NCBI GenBank assembly: GCA_944386495.1
Contig: CALXBE010000001.1
Coordinates: 117,583 to 181,582, forward strand
Length of the DNA: 64,000 bases
Source: an uncultured Gemmiger sp.
GTDB lineage: Bacteria; Bacillota; Clostridia; Oscillospirales; Ruminococcaceae
Reading direction: 5' to 3'
Shown: in pieces, positions 16,696 through 25,913 of the stretch
How positions within the stretch are numbered: position 1 is the stretch's first letter
How the letters are laid out: every line of letters starts with the position of its first letter
Position numbers and translations under genes: made by a program
The notes under the pieces: generated by a model
What the model saw: the letters and a program-made list of their open reading frames with translations, nothing else
Databases searched by the model: none
Told to the model about the DNA's origin: nothing

Positions 16696-19479
16696 TTAAA
16701 GTTCTGCTGCGCAGCGTTTGCACAAAGTGGGATGGTTGGGATCAGAGCCAATGTCCCCGGAGTACTTCCAGCAGCGGGCACACTTCTCGCCGCCGGCACG
16801 GGTGACTTCTACGCCCAGGCCTTCCACCAGACCTTTCAGTCCGCCTTCACCCAGAACCAGGTCAGCCTTGGACACGATCATCAGGTCTGCCAGCTCGTCC
16901 ATGGGCAGAGCATTGAGCAGGTCGTAGACCTCCTGGCTGCAGTACAGCTTGATCTGGGCTTCCAGAGAAGAACCGATCTGCTTTTCAGCGCGGGCCTGCT
17001 CCAGAACCTTCTTCACATCGTCACGCACAGCACGGAGCCGGCCCCACTTTTCCTGGAAGGCGGCATCCTGACGGTGCAGGCCAGTCTTGCCCATTTCCTC
17101 GAAAGCAACATACTTGTTCTTTCCGGGGAAGTCAGGCACAAAGCTCCAGATTTCCTGAGCGGTGAAAGCCAGGATGGGAGCGACCAGCTTGGTCAGCTCT
17201 ACCAGAATCTTGTACATGGCAGTCTGAGCGGCACGGCGGGCCAGACCGTTGGCCTTGGTGCAGTAGAGACGGTCCTTGATAATATCCAGGTAGAAGTTGG
17301 ACATATCCACCACGCAGAAGTTATGGACCTGGTGGTATACCTTGTTGAAGTCGTAGACCTCATAGGCGGCAATGCACTGCTCCTGGAGACGATCCAGAGC
17401 ATCCAGGGCCCAGCGGTCGATCTCCTGCAGCTGATCCTCAGCCACCATATCCTTAGCGGGATCAAAGCCGTCCAGGTTGCCCAGCATAAACCGGGCAGTG
17501 TTCCGAATCTTCCGGTATGCATCGGAGAGCTGCTTCAGAATTTCCTTGGAAACACGCACATCCACAGTGTAGTCGGAAGAAGCTACCCAGAGACGGATGA
17601 TGTCGGCGCCGTAGTCCTTGATGATCTCGCTGGGCTCCACGCCGTTGCCGGCGCTCTTGTGCATCTGCTTGCCTTCGCCGTCCACTACCCAGCCATGGCT
17701 CAGCACGGCCTTGTAGGGAGCCACCCCACGGGTAGCAACGCTGGTGAGCAGGCTGGACTGGAACCAGCCGCGGAACTGGTCGGCGCCTTCCATGTACAGG
17801 TCGGCAGGCCACTTCAGCTCAGGGCGCTCCTCCAGAACGGCCACATGGGTGGAACCGGAGTCAAACCAGACATCCATGATGTCGGTGTCCTTCCGCCAAT
17901 CGGAAGCACCGCAGTACTGGCACTTGATGTCGGCAGGAATGATATCCTTGGCTTCGTACTTGTACCAGGCGTCGCTGCCTTCCTTCCGGAACAGGTCGGC
18001 CACAGCCTGGATGGATTCATCGGAAATATGATACTTACCGCACTTGTTGCAGTAGAATGCAGGGATGGGCACACCCCAGGTGCGCTGACGGCTGATGCAC
18101 CAGTCGCTCCGGTCACGGACCATTCCCACCATACGGTCATGGCCCCAGGCAGGCTGCCACTTTACCTCATCCACGGCCTTGTAGACCTGCTCCTTGAAGG
18201 GGTCAATGGAGCAGAACCACTGTTCGGTGGCACGGAAGATGATGGGGTTATGGCACCGCCAGCAGTGGGGGTACTGGTGCTGGATGTGCTGTACGCCCAG
18301 CAGGTTGCCGGTTTCCTTGATATGCTTCAGGATGACAGGGTTGGCATCCCACACCATGAGTCCGGCGAACTGGCCGGCTTCCTCGGTGAGAACACCGTGG
18401 TCGTCCACAGGAACGATGACCGGCATATTGTATTTCTGGCAGACGATAAAGTCGTCAGCACCATGTCCGGGAGCGGTGTGGACACAGCCGGTACCGCTTT
18501 CCAGGGTGACATGCTCGCCCAGGATGATGATACCCTTGCGGTCCAGGAAGGGATGCTGGTACTCCATCATCTCCAGCTCGCTGCCCCGGATGGGCTCTCC
18601 TACCACTTCGTACTCGGTGATCTTGCAGGCTGCCATGGCATCCTTGACCAGATCCTGAGCCATAACATGGTAGTCCTCCCCGATCTTGACAAAGACATAG
18701 TCATAGTCGGGATGGAGGCTGATGGCCTGGTTGGCAGGCAGGGTCCAGGTAGTGGTGGTCCAGATCACAAAGTAGGCCTTGTCCATGGGGATGTTCCGCT
18801 GAGCCAGAATGCCGTTGGGGTCAGCAGAAACCTGGAACCGCACATAGATGGAATCACACTCGTCCTCGCCGTACTCGATTTCAGCTTCGGCCAGAGCGGT
18901 GTTGCAGTCAGGGCACCAGTAAACGGGCTTGAGGCCCTTGTAGATGTAACCCTTCTTGGCCATCTCCCCGAAAATCTGAATCTGATGAGCTTCAAATTCA
19001 GGCTTGAGGGTCAGGTAGGGGTTCTTGAAGTCACCGATAACGCCCAGGCGCTGGAACTGCTCGCCCATAATGTCGATATGCTCGGTGGCGAAATCATAGC
19101 AGAGCTTCCGCAGCTCCAGCTTGCTGATGCTAGCCTTCTTGTCCCCTGCTGCGGCCAGCGCCTTCAGCTCAATGGGCAGACCGTGGGTATCGTAGCCGGG
19201 CACATAGGGAGCCTGGAATCCGGTCATGTTCTTGTACCGGATAATGATGTCCTTAATAATCTTGTTCAGGGCAGTACCCATGTGGATATTGCCGTTGGCG
19301 TAGGGAGGGCCGTCATGGAGCACGAAACGGGGCTTGCCCTCGTTGTGCTTGATAAGCTCTTCATACAGGTGGTTTTCCTGCCAGTCTTTCAGCATGACAG
19401 GTTCCTTTTTGGGAAGCCCGGCCCGCATTTCAAAGGCAGTTTTGGGCAGATTGATGGTCTTGTTGTAATCTTGTGCCAC
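16696..19479 (-). CDS. ileS: Isoleucyl-tRNA synthetase
   Basis: The 927-residue class I synthetase has the HIGH-type motif in NGNIHMGTALN. It also has the editing (CP1) domain and a KMSKS-type loop reading KQMHKSAGN. A C-terminal zinc knuckle is present (CARCWKYSGD then CKRC). Length is normal for the bacterial single-zinc-finger type. It lies 40 nt after divIVA, as in many Firmicutes, so no T-box leader can be fitted between them. A strong terminator follows. Confidence 0.98.
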   Translation of the reverse strand: MAQDYNKTINLPKTAFEMRAGLPKKEPVMLKDWQENHLYEELIKHNEGKPRFVLHDGPPYANGNIHMGTALNKIIKDIIIRYKNMTGFQAPYVPGYDTHGLPIELKALAAAGDKKASISKLELRKLCYDFATEHIDIMGEQFQRLGVIGDFKNPYLTLKPEFEAHQIQIFGEMAKKGYIYKGLKPVYWCPDCNTALAEAEIEYGEDECDSIYVRFQVSADPNGILAQRNIPMDKAYFVIWTTTTWTLPANQAISLHPDYDYVFVKIGEDYHVMAQDLVKDAMAACKITEYEVVGEPIRGSELEMMEYQHPFLDRKGIIILGEHVTLESGTGCVHTAPGHGADDFIVCQKYNMPVIVPVDDHGVLTEEAGQFAGLMVWDANPVILKHIKETGNLLGVQHIQHQYPHCWRCHNPIIFRATEQWFCSIDPFKEQVYKAVDEVKWQPAWGHDRMVGMVRDRSDWCISRQRTWGVPIPAFYCNKCGKYHISDESIQAVADLFRKEGSDAWYKYEAKDIIPADIKCQYCGASDWRKDTDIMDVWFDSGSTHVAVLEERPELKWPADLYMEGADQFRGWFQSSLLTSVATRGVAPYKAVLSHGWVVDGEGKQMHKSAGNGVEPSEIIKDYGADIIRLWVASSDYTVDVRVSKEILKQLSDAYRKIRNTARFMLGNLDGFDPAKDMVAEDQLQEIDRWALDALDRLQEQCIAAYEVYDFNKVYHQVHNFCVVDMSNFYLDIIKDRLYCTKANGLARRAAQTAMYKILVELTKLVAPILAFTAQEIWSFVPDFPGKNKYVAFEEMGKTGLHRQDAAFQEKWGRLRAVRDDVKKVLEQARAEKQIGSSLEAQIKLYCSQEVYDLLNALPMDELADLMIVSKADLVLGEGGLKGLVEGLGVEVTRAGGEKCARCWKYSGDIGSDPNHPTLCKRCAAEL

Positions 19480-19519
19480 TGGTACTTTTCTCCTCTATTC
19501 CTGGATTATTTCCGGGGAA

Positions 19520-20299
19520 TCAGTCATCAAAACCGATTCCCTTAAAGCCGTCAAACACGGAGGGGAGTTCTTCCTCCTCCTGAGCCAGATCATTCTGAGG
19601 AATCTCTTCCTCTTCCTGGTTGATCTGGGCCAAAGGAACGCTCTGCTCCTCCTGAACCTCCGGTTCAAAGGAAGGGGTGGGTTCCTGGGCGGGAGCAGGC
19701 TCTTCACTGAGGTAGCTCTGCCGGGCCTGTTCGATCTGTTCTACCAGAGCAGGAGAATCTTCCTCCTGCTCAAAGGCGGCCCGCCGGTCTGCTTCCCGGT
19801 CAGGAGCCTCATCGTAGCTCTGGAGGGCACTGAGGGACTCAATGTGCTTTTTATACAGATTCAGCACATTGGCCTTGAACCGGCCCACCTGCTTTTGCAG
19901 CTGTTTCATTTCGTTGGCAGCCCGGGCCACTTCATCATTGGCACGCTGTTCCCGGTCCTCTGCCCGAATATTGGCTTCCCGCAGAATTTCTTCCGCTTTC
20001 TGCTTGGCTTCCTTGAGGATGCTCTCCCCCATCCGCTGGGCATTGATCATGGCCAGCTTGAGGGTTTCCTCCTCATCCCGGTAATCCTCGATTTTGGAGG
20101 CCAGGATCTTAAGTTTTTTCTCATAATCAGCCCGCTCCTGGTCCACTCCGTCCAGCTCCTGGCGAAGGCTTGCCGCCTCCCTCTGAGCAGACTCAAGTTC
20201 CCGGGCGGCCTGTTCCAACAGGTTGTCTACATCCTCCGGCTTATAGCCCCGGAACACCACTTCAAACTTGGCGTTACGGATATCATTGGGTGTGACCAT
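19520..20299 (-). CDS. divIVA: DivIVA family cell division/polarity protein
   Basis: The 259-residue protein starts MVTPNDIRNAKFEVVFRGYKPEDVDNLL-like, the lipid-binding head of DivIVA. A long coiled coil follows (about 30-150), then a very acidic, Glu/Gln/Pro-rich tail ending FDGFKGIGFDD. I use the ATG at 20297-20299, which has GGAGGAG at proper spacing; a GTG three codons earlier is too close to it. DivIVA marks curved membrane at septa and poles. The ylm-type cluster sepF-ylmH-divIVA-ileS is intact except that ylmG is absent. Confidence 0.92.
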   Translation of the reverse strand: MVTPNDIRNAKFEVVFRGYKPEDVDNLLEQAARELESAQREAASLRQELDGVDQERADYEKKLKILASKIEDYRDEEETLKLAMINAQRMGESILKEAKQKAEEILREANIRAEDREQRANDEVARAANEMKQLQKQVGRFKANVLNLYKKHIESLSALQSYDEAPDREADRRAAFEQEEDSPALVEQIEQARQSYLSEEPAPAQEPTPSFEPEVQEEQSVPLAQINQEEEEIPQNDLAQEEEELPSVFDGFKGIGFDD

Positions 20300-20318
20300 A
20301 CCGCTCACTCCTCCCTGG

Positions 20319-21128
20319 TCAATATTGAAAATACTCTACGAAAATTCTGTCCTTCCGGCTCTTTCCCCCTATGCTTTCAAGACGGAACCGACCTTTTCCC
20401 CGCACTGTAAACACATCCCCCAGGAAAATTTCCTCGTGGGGCCTGTCCACCGGGATATGGTTGATCTCCACCCTGCCGCTGCGGATAAATTCCGCCGCAT
20501 TGCTTCGGCTGGTGTTCATGGCTGCCGCCAGAAAAGCATCTGTCCGCAAAGAGGAAAGGCTGGCCGTTTTGATGGTCCGCTGAGGCAGTTCCAGCTTCTC
20601 GGGGCCATCGGGGTCCCAGTCATCCAGGGAGACGCTGACGCTCCCCACCTGGCAAAGCTGATCTTTAATGAAACCAGCCTTATCTTCCAGCACAAAAACG
20701 ATGGCATAGCTGCCGTCCAAAGCGGGCACAATATCCCCGATGCATTCCCGTTCAAGGCCAAGGCCCAGAAGTGAGCCCAGATAGTCCTTGTGCTGGGGCT
20801 GCTTCTGGCTGCCCCGGCCCGGCCGGATAATCAGACCGGCTACCGGCTGTTCCTGCCAGGAATCCGCAGGTTCAATGCAGAGAACCTGCCGCTCCGACTG
20901 AGGGTATCCACCCTGGAAGCCATACTCCTCCCAGCCTGCCTTGTTCATGGCAGCACGGGCAAGGTCCTGCTCCCGGTCAGACAAAAAGCCGCTGTAACGG
21001 GGAATATTCTTTTGGCGGGCCTGCTGGGCCAGCTCCTGAAAGCGTTTGAACAGAAACTGCTCTTCCTCATTTCTGGGGGGAATAAATCCCCGCCGGGAAT
21101 CCGGCTTACAGGTAGGTTGCGGTGTCAA
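20319..21128 (-). CDS. ylmH: YlmH family S4-domain RNA-binding protein
   Basis: The 269-residue protein has the YlmH N-terminal domain, including RYSGFLSDREQ and YPQSERQVLCI. A C-terminal S4 domain follows (TDAFLAAAMNTSRSNAAEFIRSGRVEIN). YlmH homologues have been linked to rescue of stalled 50S-peptidyl-tRNA and to division. The only start available without losing conserved sequence is a TTG at 21126-21128, overlapping sepF by 23 nt with GAGGGCGA before it; this start is moderately sure. It lies between sepF and divIVA. Confidence 0.9.
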   Translation of the reverse strand: MTPQPTCKPDSRRGFIPPRNEEEQFLFKRFQELAQQARQKNIPRYSGFLSDREQDLARAAMNKAGWEEYGFQGGYPQSERQVLCIEPADSWQEQPVAGLIIRPGRGSQKQPQHKDYLGSLLGLGLERECIGDIVPALDGSYAIVFVLEDKAGFIKDQLCQVGSVSVSLDDWDPDGPEKLELPQRTIKTASLSSLRTDAFLAAAMNTSRSNAAEFIRSGRVEINHIPVDRPHEEIFLGDVFTVRGKGRFRLESIGGKSRKDRIFVEYFQY

Positions 21129-21567
21129 AATCGCCCTCGTCCTGGCCGTTGGTCAGATTCACATTGGGAGGCGTGATCAGGAAGGTGTTGGTTGCCACCC
21201 GCTGAATGTCACCGCCGTTGGCGTAGGCTACACCGGACAGGAAGTCCACCAGCCGGCGGCTGGTTTCCTTGGATGCATTTTCCAGATTCAGGACCACAGC
21301 CTTATGGGCGTTCAGGTCGTCTGCAATGGAAGTGGCGGAATCGTACTTATCGGGCTTGACCAGCACTACATCCACATTGGTCACACCGCCCATCTGAACG
21401 GAAGAACGCTCCTTCCGGGGAGCGGAACGGCGGTTGAAAATACCGCTGCTGGTCTCCTGCTCTGCGCCGGTATCAGGCACCTGTTCTGTATACTCCAGGT
21501 TCTGGTCCAGCTCCTCGTCTTCCATAGCGCCCTCGCCGAAGCCCAGAATTTCCTTAAAACTCAGCAT
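21106..21567 (-). CDS. sepF: Cell division protein SepF
   Basis: The 153-residue protein has a membrane-targeting amphipathic N-terminus (MLSFKEILGFGE), an acidic, variable linker, and the SepF core from VVLVKPDKYD to FLITPPNV. SepF polymerises into rings and anchors FtsZ. It is the first gene of its operon, with its own promoter at 21628-21656 directly after the upstream adaptor gene. Confidence 0.94.
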   Translation of the reverse strand: MLSFKEILGFGEGAMEDEELDQNLEYTEQVPDTGAEQETSSGIFNRRSAPRKERSSVQMGGVTNVDVVLVKPDKYDSATSIADDLNAHKAVVLNLENASKETSRRLVDFLSGVAYANGGDIQRVATNTFLITPPNVNLTNGQDEGDFDTATYL

Positions 21568-21627
21568 AGTTAAACCTCTTCTTTCTATTAGGGGTCAGTA
21601 ACAAATAATCCCACTAAAACAGTATTT

Positions 21628-21656
21628 ATTATCCCCTTTTTCCGGGGAAATGTCAA
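21628..21656 (-). promoter_or_regulatory. Promoter of sepF operon
   Basis: -35 TTGACA (21651-21656), 17-nt spacer, -10 GATAAT (21628-21633). The spacer contains a small inverted repeat, CCCC-GGAAAAA-GGGG. The -35 begins three bases after the stop of the upstream gene. Confidence 0.8.
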
Positions 21657-21658
21657 TA

Positions 21659-22873
21659 CTATAGGAGATTTCCGTCCTGCAAATCCGTGCCCTCCACAAT
21701 GATCTCATCGTACAGCTTTACCTCGCTGCCGTTGCTCTGATCTGCCGGTACAAGGATATAATCTTCATTTTCATAGAGGACATAAATTTTTCTGAACCGC
21801 TGAATGGACCCATATTTTACATATACGCCCTTTTCGCCGTCCACAATATGCATGGCATTTTTGTCAATCCGCAGGCCGGTATAGGTGGCAAAGCTTACCT
21901 GGGCAGTCTGCTGCACCAGCTTGAGCATATCCTCATTGGTGTATTCGCAGGACAGCACCACCTTGGCCAGTCCCCCGTCCTGGTCCACCGTGACACTTTC
22001 CACGGTAGCAGGCAGCTCTTCCTCCGACTTGCCGGGGAACCGAATGGTCACCTTGCTTGCATTCTGGAATTTTTCTGCCGTTGCCAGGTCGCATACCGCA
22101 TAGTAGTTCCAGTGGTAGCTGGTGATCACCTTACCCGCCACATCCCGGGTCTCGGCGGCTCCTTCCTGAAGATAAGCCTGGAGCTGGGCCGGGGTCATCT
22201 CATCCAGTTCCTCCGCGCTTTTGGTAAGGAACTTACTGTTCTGGGCCGAGATAAAATACCCGCCGCTTCCCGCATAGATGGGCTGGGGCTGGCCCAGGTT
22301 GGCCTGGAGGCTGTCCCGTTCCTGGGAAAGCTCTGCAATTTTCTGGGAGTAATCAGTCTCAAGGCCGGTGCACACATTCACCCGGCTCTCGGCCAGCAGA
22401 TACTCGTTCTGGTCCTCGGCCAACCCTACCAGGGCCGTCTGGTCCATGGTGTCCAGCAAGTCATACAGGGCAGCCTGCGCCTGGCTGGATGCCACCTCAA
22501 TGTCGCTGCTGCTGTTGGCATTCTGGGCTTTTTCCAGCAGGGCGATGGTGTTGTTCACCCGGGTCAGCTTTTCCCGCCAGGCTGCCTGCTGGGGGTCCGT
22601 GTATATCTCTGCCACCTGGGTGCCGTCCACCACGCGGGTGCCGTCCTCCACCAGGTAACCTAGGTTACCGCTTCCCTGGACCTCCTGCTCCCCGAACACC
22701 ACCACCCCGTCCAGGGTGACGCTGTCCGACAGCTGGTAAAGGATGGCGGTTTCCTGCTTATAGGAATGGCCCAGGATCAGATAAAGCTGAACCGCAACAT
22801 ACAGTACCGCCAGGACCAGGGCCGCCACACCAGCCATTTTCAAAGTATTGAGTTTTGTCTTTGGCTGTTTCAT
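21659..22873 (-). CDS. HlyD-like membrane-fusion/efflux adaptor protein
   Basis: The 404-residue protein has a single N-terminal membrane helix (about 12-35). A barrel-sandwich half follows (VTLDGVVVFGEQEV...LVEDGTRVVDGTQVAEI), then a coiled-coil region (about 75-195) and a C-terminal beta domain with VYVKYGSIQRFRKIYVL. This is the general plan of HlyD/RND adaptor subunits. No partner transporter or outer component is nearby, and a Gram-positive cell has no outer membrane to bridge. Similar orphan adaptors occur next to sepF in related Clostridia. It follows miaA by nine bases. Confidence 0.75.
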   Translation of the reverse strand: MKQPKTKLNTLKMAGVAALVLAVLYVAVQLYLILGHSYKQETAILYQLSDSVTLDGVVVFGEQEVQGSGNLGYLVEDGTRVVDGTQVAEIYTDPQQAAWREKLTRVNNTIALLEKAQNANSSSDIEVASSQAQAALYDLLDTMDQTALVGLAEDQNEYLLAESRVNVCTGLETDYSQKIAELSQERDSLQANLGQPQPIYAGSGGYFISAQNSKFLTKSAEELDEMTPAQLQAYLQEGAAETRDVAGKVITSYHWNYYAVCDLATAEKFQNASKVTIRFPGKSEEELPATVESVTVDQDGGLAKVVLSCEYTNEDMLKLVQQTAQVSFATYTGLRIDKNAMHIVDGEKGVYVKYGSIQRFRKIYVLYENEDYILVPADQSNGSEVKLYDEIIVEGTDLQDGNLL

Positions 22874-22882
22874 CCAAACTCC

Positions 22883-23833
22883 TCATTCCCGGGACTGCTC
22901 TAAAAAACGGGCCGTAATCTCCAGGGCTTTATTGCTGCACTGGGGGTCATCCGCCTCCAGCCAGACTGCCCCCGGAATCCGCCGCAGCCAGGTAAGCTGC
23001 CGCTTTGCATAGTTCCGGGTGGCCTGTTTCAATTGGTTCACAGCCTCCTCCAGGGAAGCTGTCCCCTCAAAATAAGGGAAAAATTCTTTATAGCCAATGG
23101 CCTGCGCCGCGGTTTTGTACTCCTGCCGGTGAAGGTATACCTGGTTTGCCTCTTCCAGGATTCCCTCTTCCACCATCCGGTCCACCCGGTCCTCAATTCT
23201 CCGGTAGAGAATCTGCCGGTCAGAGAAGCCCAGGCAGAGACAAAGACTGTTGTAGGGCGGCTGGGCGGGACGGGCCTGGGCTTTCTGTCGGGAGGCAGTC
23301 TCGCCTCCCGACAGGCAGATTTCCAGTGTCCGAATCACCCGCACCTTATTGTTAGGGTGGATTCCCGCAGCGGCCTGGGGGTCCAGAGCCTTGAGCCGGT
23401 CATACATAGCCTCGGGGCCCAGCCGTTCCATCTCTTCTTCCAGATTTTTCCGCAGGGCAGGGTCCGCCATTTTATGGGAGAACTGAATTCCCTCCAGAAG
23501 GCTGGACAGGTAAAGCCCCGTTCCCCCTACCACAAAGGGCTGGGCTCCCCGCCCGGCGATTTCCCGGATGGTCCTTTGGGCCAGTTCCACATAGTCCGCC
23601 ACGCTGAAAGGCTGGCTGGGGTCCAGAAAATCAATGAGATGGTGAGGCGCCTGGGCCTGCTCCTGAGGGGTAGGCTTGGCTGTTCCCACATTCAGGTCTT
23701 TATAAATCTGCATGGAATCCGCAGAGAGGATTTCCCCTTTGAAGGTATTGGCCAGCAGGATTCCCAGTGCGGTTTTTCCGCTGGCGGTAGGCCCCCCCAG
23801 GGCCACCACCTTCTGCTTACACGATCCGTCCAA
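22883..23833 (-). CDS. miaA: tRNA dimethylallyltransferase
   Basis: The 316-residue enzyme transfers dimethylallyl to A37 of tRNAs that read UNN codons. It has the P-loop GPTASGKT (14-21), the Asp motif in ILSADSMQIYKDLNVGTAKP, and the tail region RNYAKRQLTWLRRIPG. The start is a TTG at 23831-23833, overlapping mutL by 17 nt with GGAG seven bases upstream. Its product is the substrate of MiaB, encoded at the head of the same operon. Confidence 0.95.
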   Translation of the reverse strand: MDGSCKQKVVALGGPTASGKTALGILLANTFKGEILSADSMQIYKDLNVGTAKPTPQEQAQAPHHLIDFLDPSQPFSVADYVELAQRTIREIAGRGAQPFVVGGTGLYLSSLLEGIQFSHKMADPALRKNLEEEMERLGPEAMYDRLKALDPQAAAGIHPNNKVRVIRTLEICLSGGETASRQKAQARPAQPPYNSLCLCLGFSDRQILYRRIEDRVDRMVEEGILEEANQVYLHRQEYKTAAQAIGYKEFFPYFEGTASLEEAVNQLKQATRNYAKRQLTWLRRIPGAVWLEADDPQCSNKALEITARFLEQSRE

Positions 23834-25889
23834 ACTGTTTCTCCAATTCCCTGCGGGTGATCCGCAGCACTACCGGCCGTCCATGAGGACAGAAGGGGGG
23901 CACCTTCCCAGAGAGAATATCCTGGGCCAGCTTGAGAAGGGCGGAGGGGTCGGTCTTGTCCCCTGCCTTGATGGCAGCCCGGCAGGCCATGGAGTGCATG
24001 ACCCACTGTGTCTTTTCGCTGAGGGCGGTTTTACTTCCCTTGGCCAGCCCGCTGGCCACCTCCAGCACCATATCCTCAATGTCCGTTACTTCCACATCCG
24101 CCGGGACCTCCCGGACCAGAATGGTATTCCCGCCGAAGTCGTCCACACCCAGGCCTGTGTCCTCCAGCATTTCCATGTTATCCAGAAGCGCCTGCTTTTC
24201 CTCGGCGCTGAGATTGACCCGCACCGGTTCCAGCAGGGTCTGGCCCGGTACTTTGCCGTATCCGGCGGCCAACTGCTCGTAGAGGATCCGTTCATGGGCG
24301 GCGTGCTTGTCCAGCAGGCAGAGTTCCTCTCCCCGCTGGGTAATAATGTAGGTTTTGAATACCTCTCCAATATACTGGAGGGGTTCCTCTTCCTTTTCCT
24401 CCGGCATAAGGGAAAGCTGCTGAGCCGGCTGGGGGTCCTCCCTGAAAACCGGGGCCGGGGCCGGTTCCTTTACCGGGATATCCTCCACCACCGGGGCCTT
24501 GGGAGCCGGAGCGGGAATGGGGTCCTCCTCGGGAAGGATTTCCAGCACCTGTTCCGAGGCACAGGTGACCGTGCGGGCGGCCTCCCCATAGGGCTGGCGC
24601 TGGCTGTGCATTTCCCCGGCTCCTGCCACAGGCGAGACCGTGGTGATGATAGGTCCGCTTACCGGCTGGGGAGCGGGTTTTGCGGCTGCCCTGGGTTCCT
24701 CCCGGACAGTTGTCACGGAAGGCTTGACCGGGGCAGGCGCAGGCGCTGCCGGAGCCGCCGGAGCGGGAGGAACCACCGAGGGCAGTCCCTGCATGGCCCG
24801 GTATTCCTGGGCGGTCAGGGTTGCGAACTGGGCAGGCTTGGCCGGGGCGGCGGGTTTTGCGGGGGCAGGCTGGTTGAAATTGAACCGTCTGTCTCCGCTG
24901 CCGGGGGCGGCCAGGGCCTCCTTGGCGCCGTAGTAAACGGCGTCAAAAACTTCCTTCTCCCGGGCAAACCGTACCTCGGTCTTGGCGGGATGGACATTTA
25001 CATCCACCAGTTCCGGGGGCATGGTGAGCATGAGGATTCCCCCCGGGAACCGCCCCTGCATAAGGGTCCCCTTGTAGGCGGCTTCCAGGGCGGCCATCAT
25101 GGTACGGTTTTTCACATACCGGCCGTTAATGTAAAAATACTGGGCACTCCGGCTTCCCCGGCAGGCCCGGGGCGGAGTGATGAGCCCTTCCAGATGATAC
25201 AGGCCAAAGTCTCCCTTTACCTCCAGCAGGTCCCGGCTGAACTCCCGGCCCAGCACCGCACTGGCGGCACTGAGGAGTTTTCCGTCTCCGGGGGTGACAA
25301 ACTGCTGTTTCCCTTCCCGGATGAACCGGAAGGACACCTCAGGATGGGAGAGGGCCAGTTCCTGAATCACTTCCCCTACAAAGGTCCCCTCGCTGGAATC
25401 CTTTTTCAAAAACTTCATCCGGGCCGGAGTGTTGTAGAACAGTTCCTCCACCCGGATGGTGGTTCCCACCGGGCGGGCTGCTTCCTCCAGGCCCAGTTCC
25501 TGGCCTCCGCAAATCCGGTAGCTGTGGGCGAAATCCTCCTCCGGCACCCGGCTGAGCATTTCCACTTTGGCTACGCTGGCAATGCTGGGGAGAGCCTCTC
25601 CCCGGAAGCCCAGGGTATGGATGGAATCCAAATCTTCCTTCTGAGCAATTTTGCTGGTGGCATGGCGGATGAACGCCTTGGGCAGGTCTTCCCGGGCAAT
25701 GCCGCAGCCGTTGTCCTGCACTTCCAGAAGGCGGATTCCCCCTCCTTCTATGGCCAGGGTGACCTGGGTGGCCCCTGCATCAATGGCATTTTCCAGCAGT
25801 TCCTTGGCTACCGAAGCAGGGCGCTCCACCACTTCCCCGGCAGCGATCAGTTCCGCCACCTGTTTATCCAATACCTGTATGGTGGGCAA
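23817..25889 (-). CDS. mutL: DNA mismatch repair endonuclease MutL
   Basis: The 690-residue protein has the N-terminal GHKL ATPase, with ENAIDAGATQVTL, DNGCGI and GFRGEALPSIASV. A long Pro/Ala-rich linker follows (about 330-480). The C-terminal endonuclease domain carries LLDKHAAHERILYE, the DQHA(x)2E(x)4E-type metal site, and a CPHGRP motif. It should therefore nick DNA itself, as in bacteria without MutH. It directly follows mutS and overlaps miaA. Confidence 0.97.
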   Translation of the reverse strand: MPTIQVLDKQVAELIAAGEVVERPASVAKELLENAIDAGATQVTLAIEGGGIRLLEVQDNGCGIAREDLPKAFIRHATSKIAQKEDLDSIHTLGFRGEALPSIASVAKVEMLSRVPEEDFAHSYRICGGQELGLEEAARPVGTTIRVEELFYNTPARMKFLKKDSSEGTFVGEVIQELALSHPEVSFRFIREGKQQFVTPGDGKLLSAASAVLGREFSRDLLEVKGDFGLYHLEGLITPPRACRGSRSAQYFYINGRYVKNRTMMAALEAAYKGTLMQGRFPGGILMLTMPPELVDVNVHPAKTEVRFAREKEVFDAVYYGAKEALAAPGSGDRRFNFNQPAPAKPAAPAKPAQFATLTAQEYRAMQGLPSVVPPAPAAPAAPAPAPVKPSVTTVREEPRAAAKPAPQPVSGPIITTVSPVAGAGEMHSQRQPYGEAARTVTCASEQVLEILPEEDPIPAPAPKAPVVEDIPVKEPAPAPVFREDPQPAQQLSLMPEEKEEEPLQYIGEVFKTYIITQRGEELCLLDKHAAHERILYEQLAAGYGKVPGQTLLEPVRVNLSAEEKQALLDNMEMLEDTGLGVDDFGGNTILVREVPADVEVTDIEDMVLEVASGLAKGSKTALSEKTQWVMHSMACRAAIKAGDKTDPSALLKLAQDILSGKVPPFCPHGRPVVLRITRRELEKQFGRIV

Positions 25890-25913
25890 TCTCCTTCACC
25901 GGCCTTTCTCTTT

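Noticed and set aside
19480-19519. T-box riboswitch before ileS
   Set aside because: Only 40 nt separate divIVA and ileS, too short for the leader, and no T-box sequence is present.
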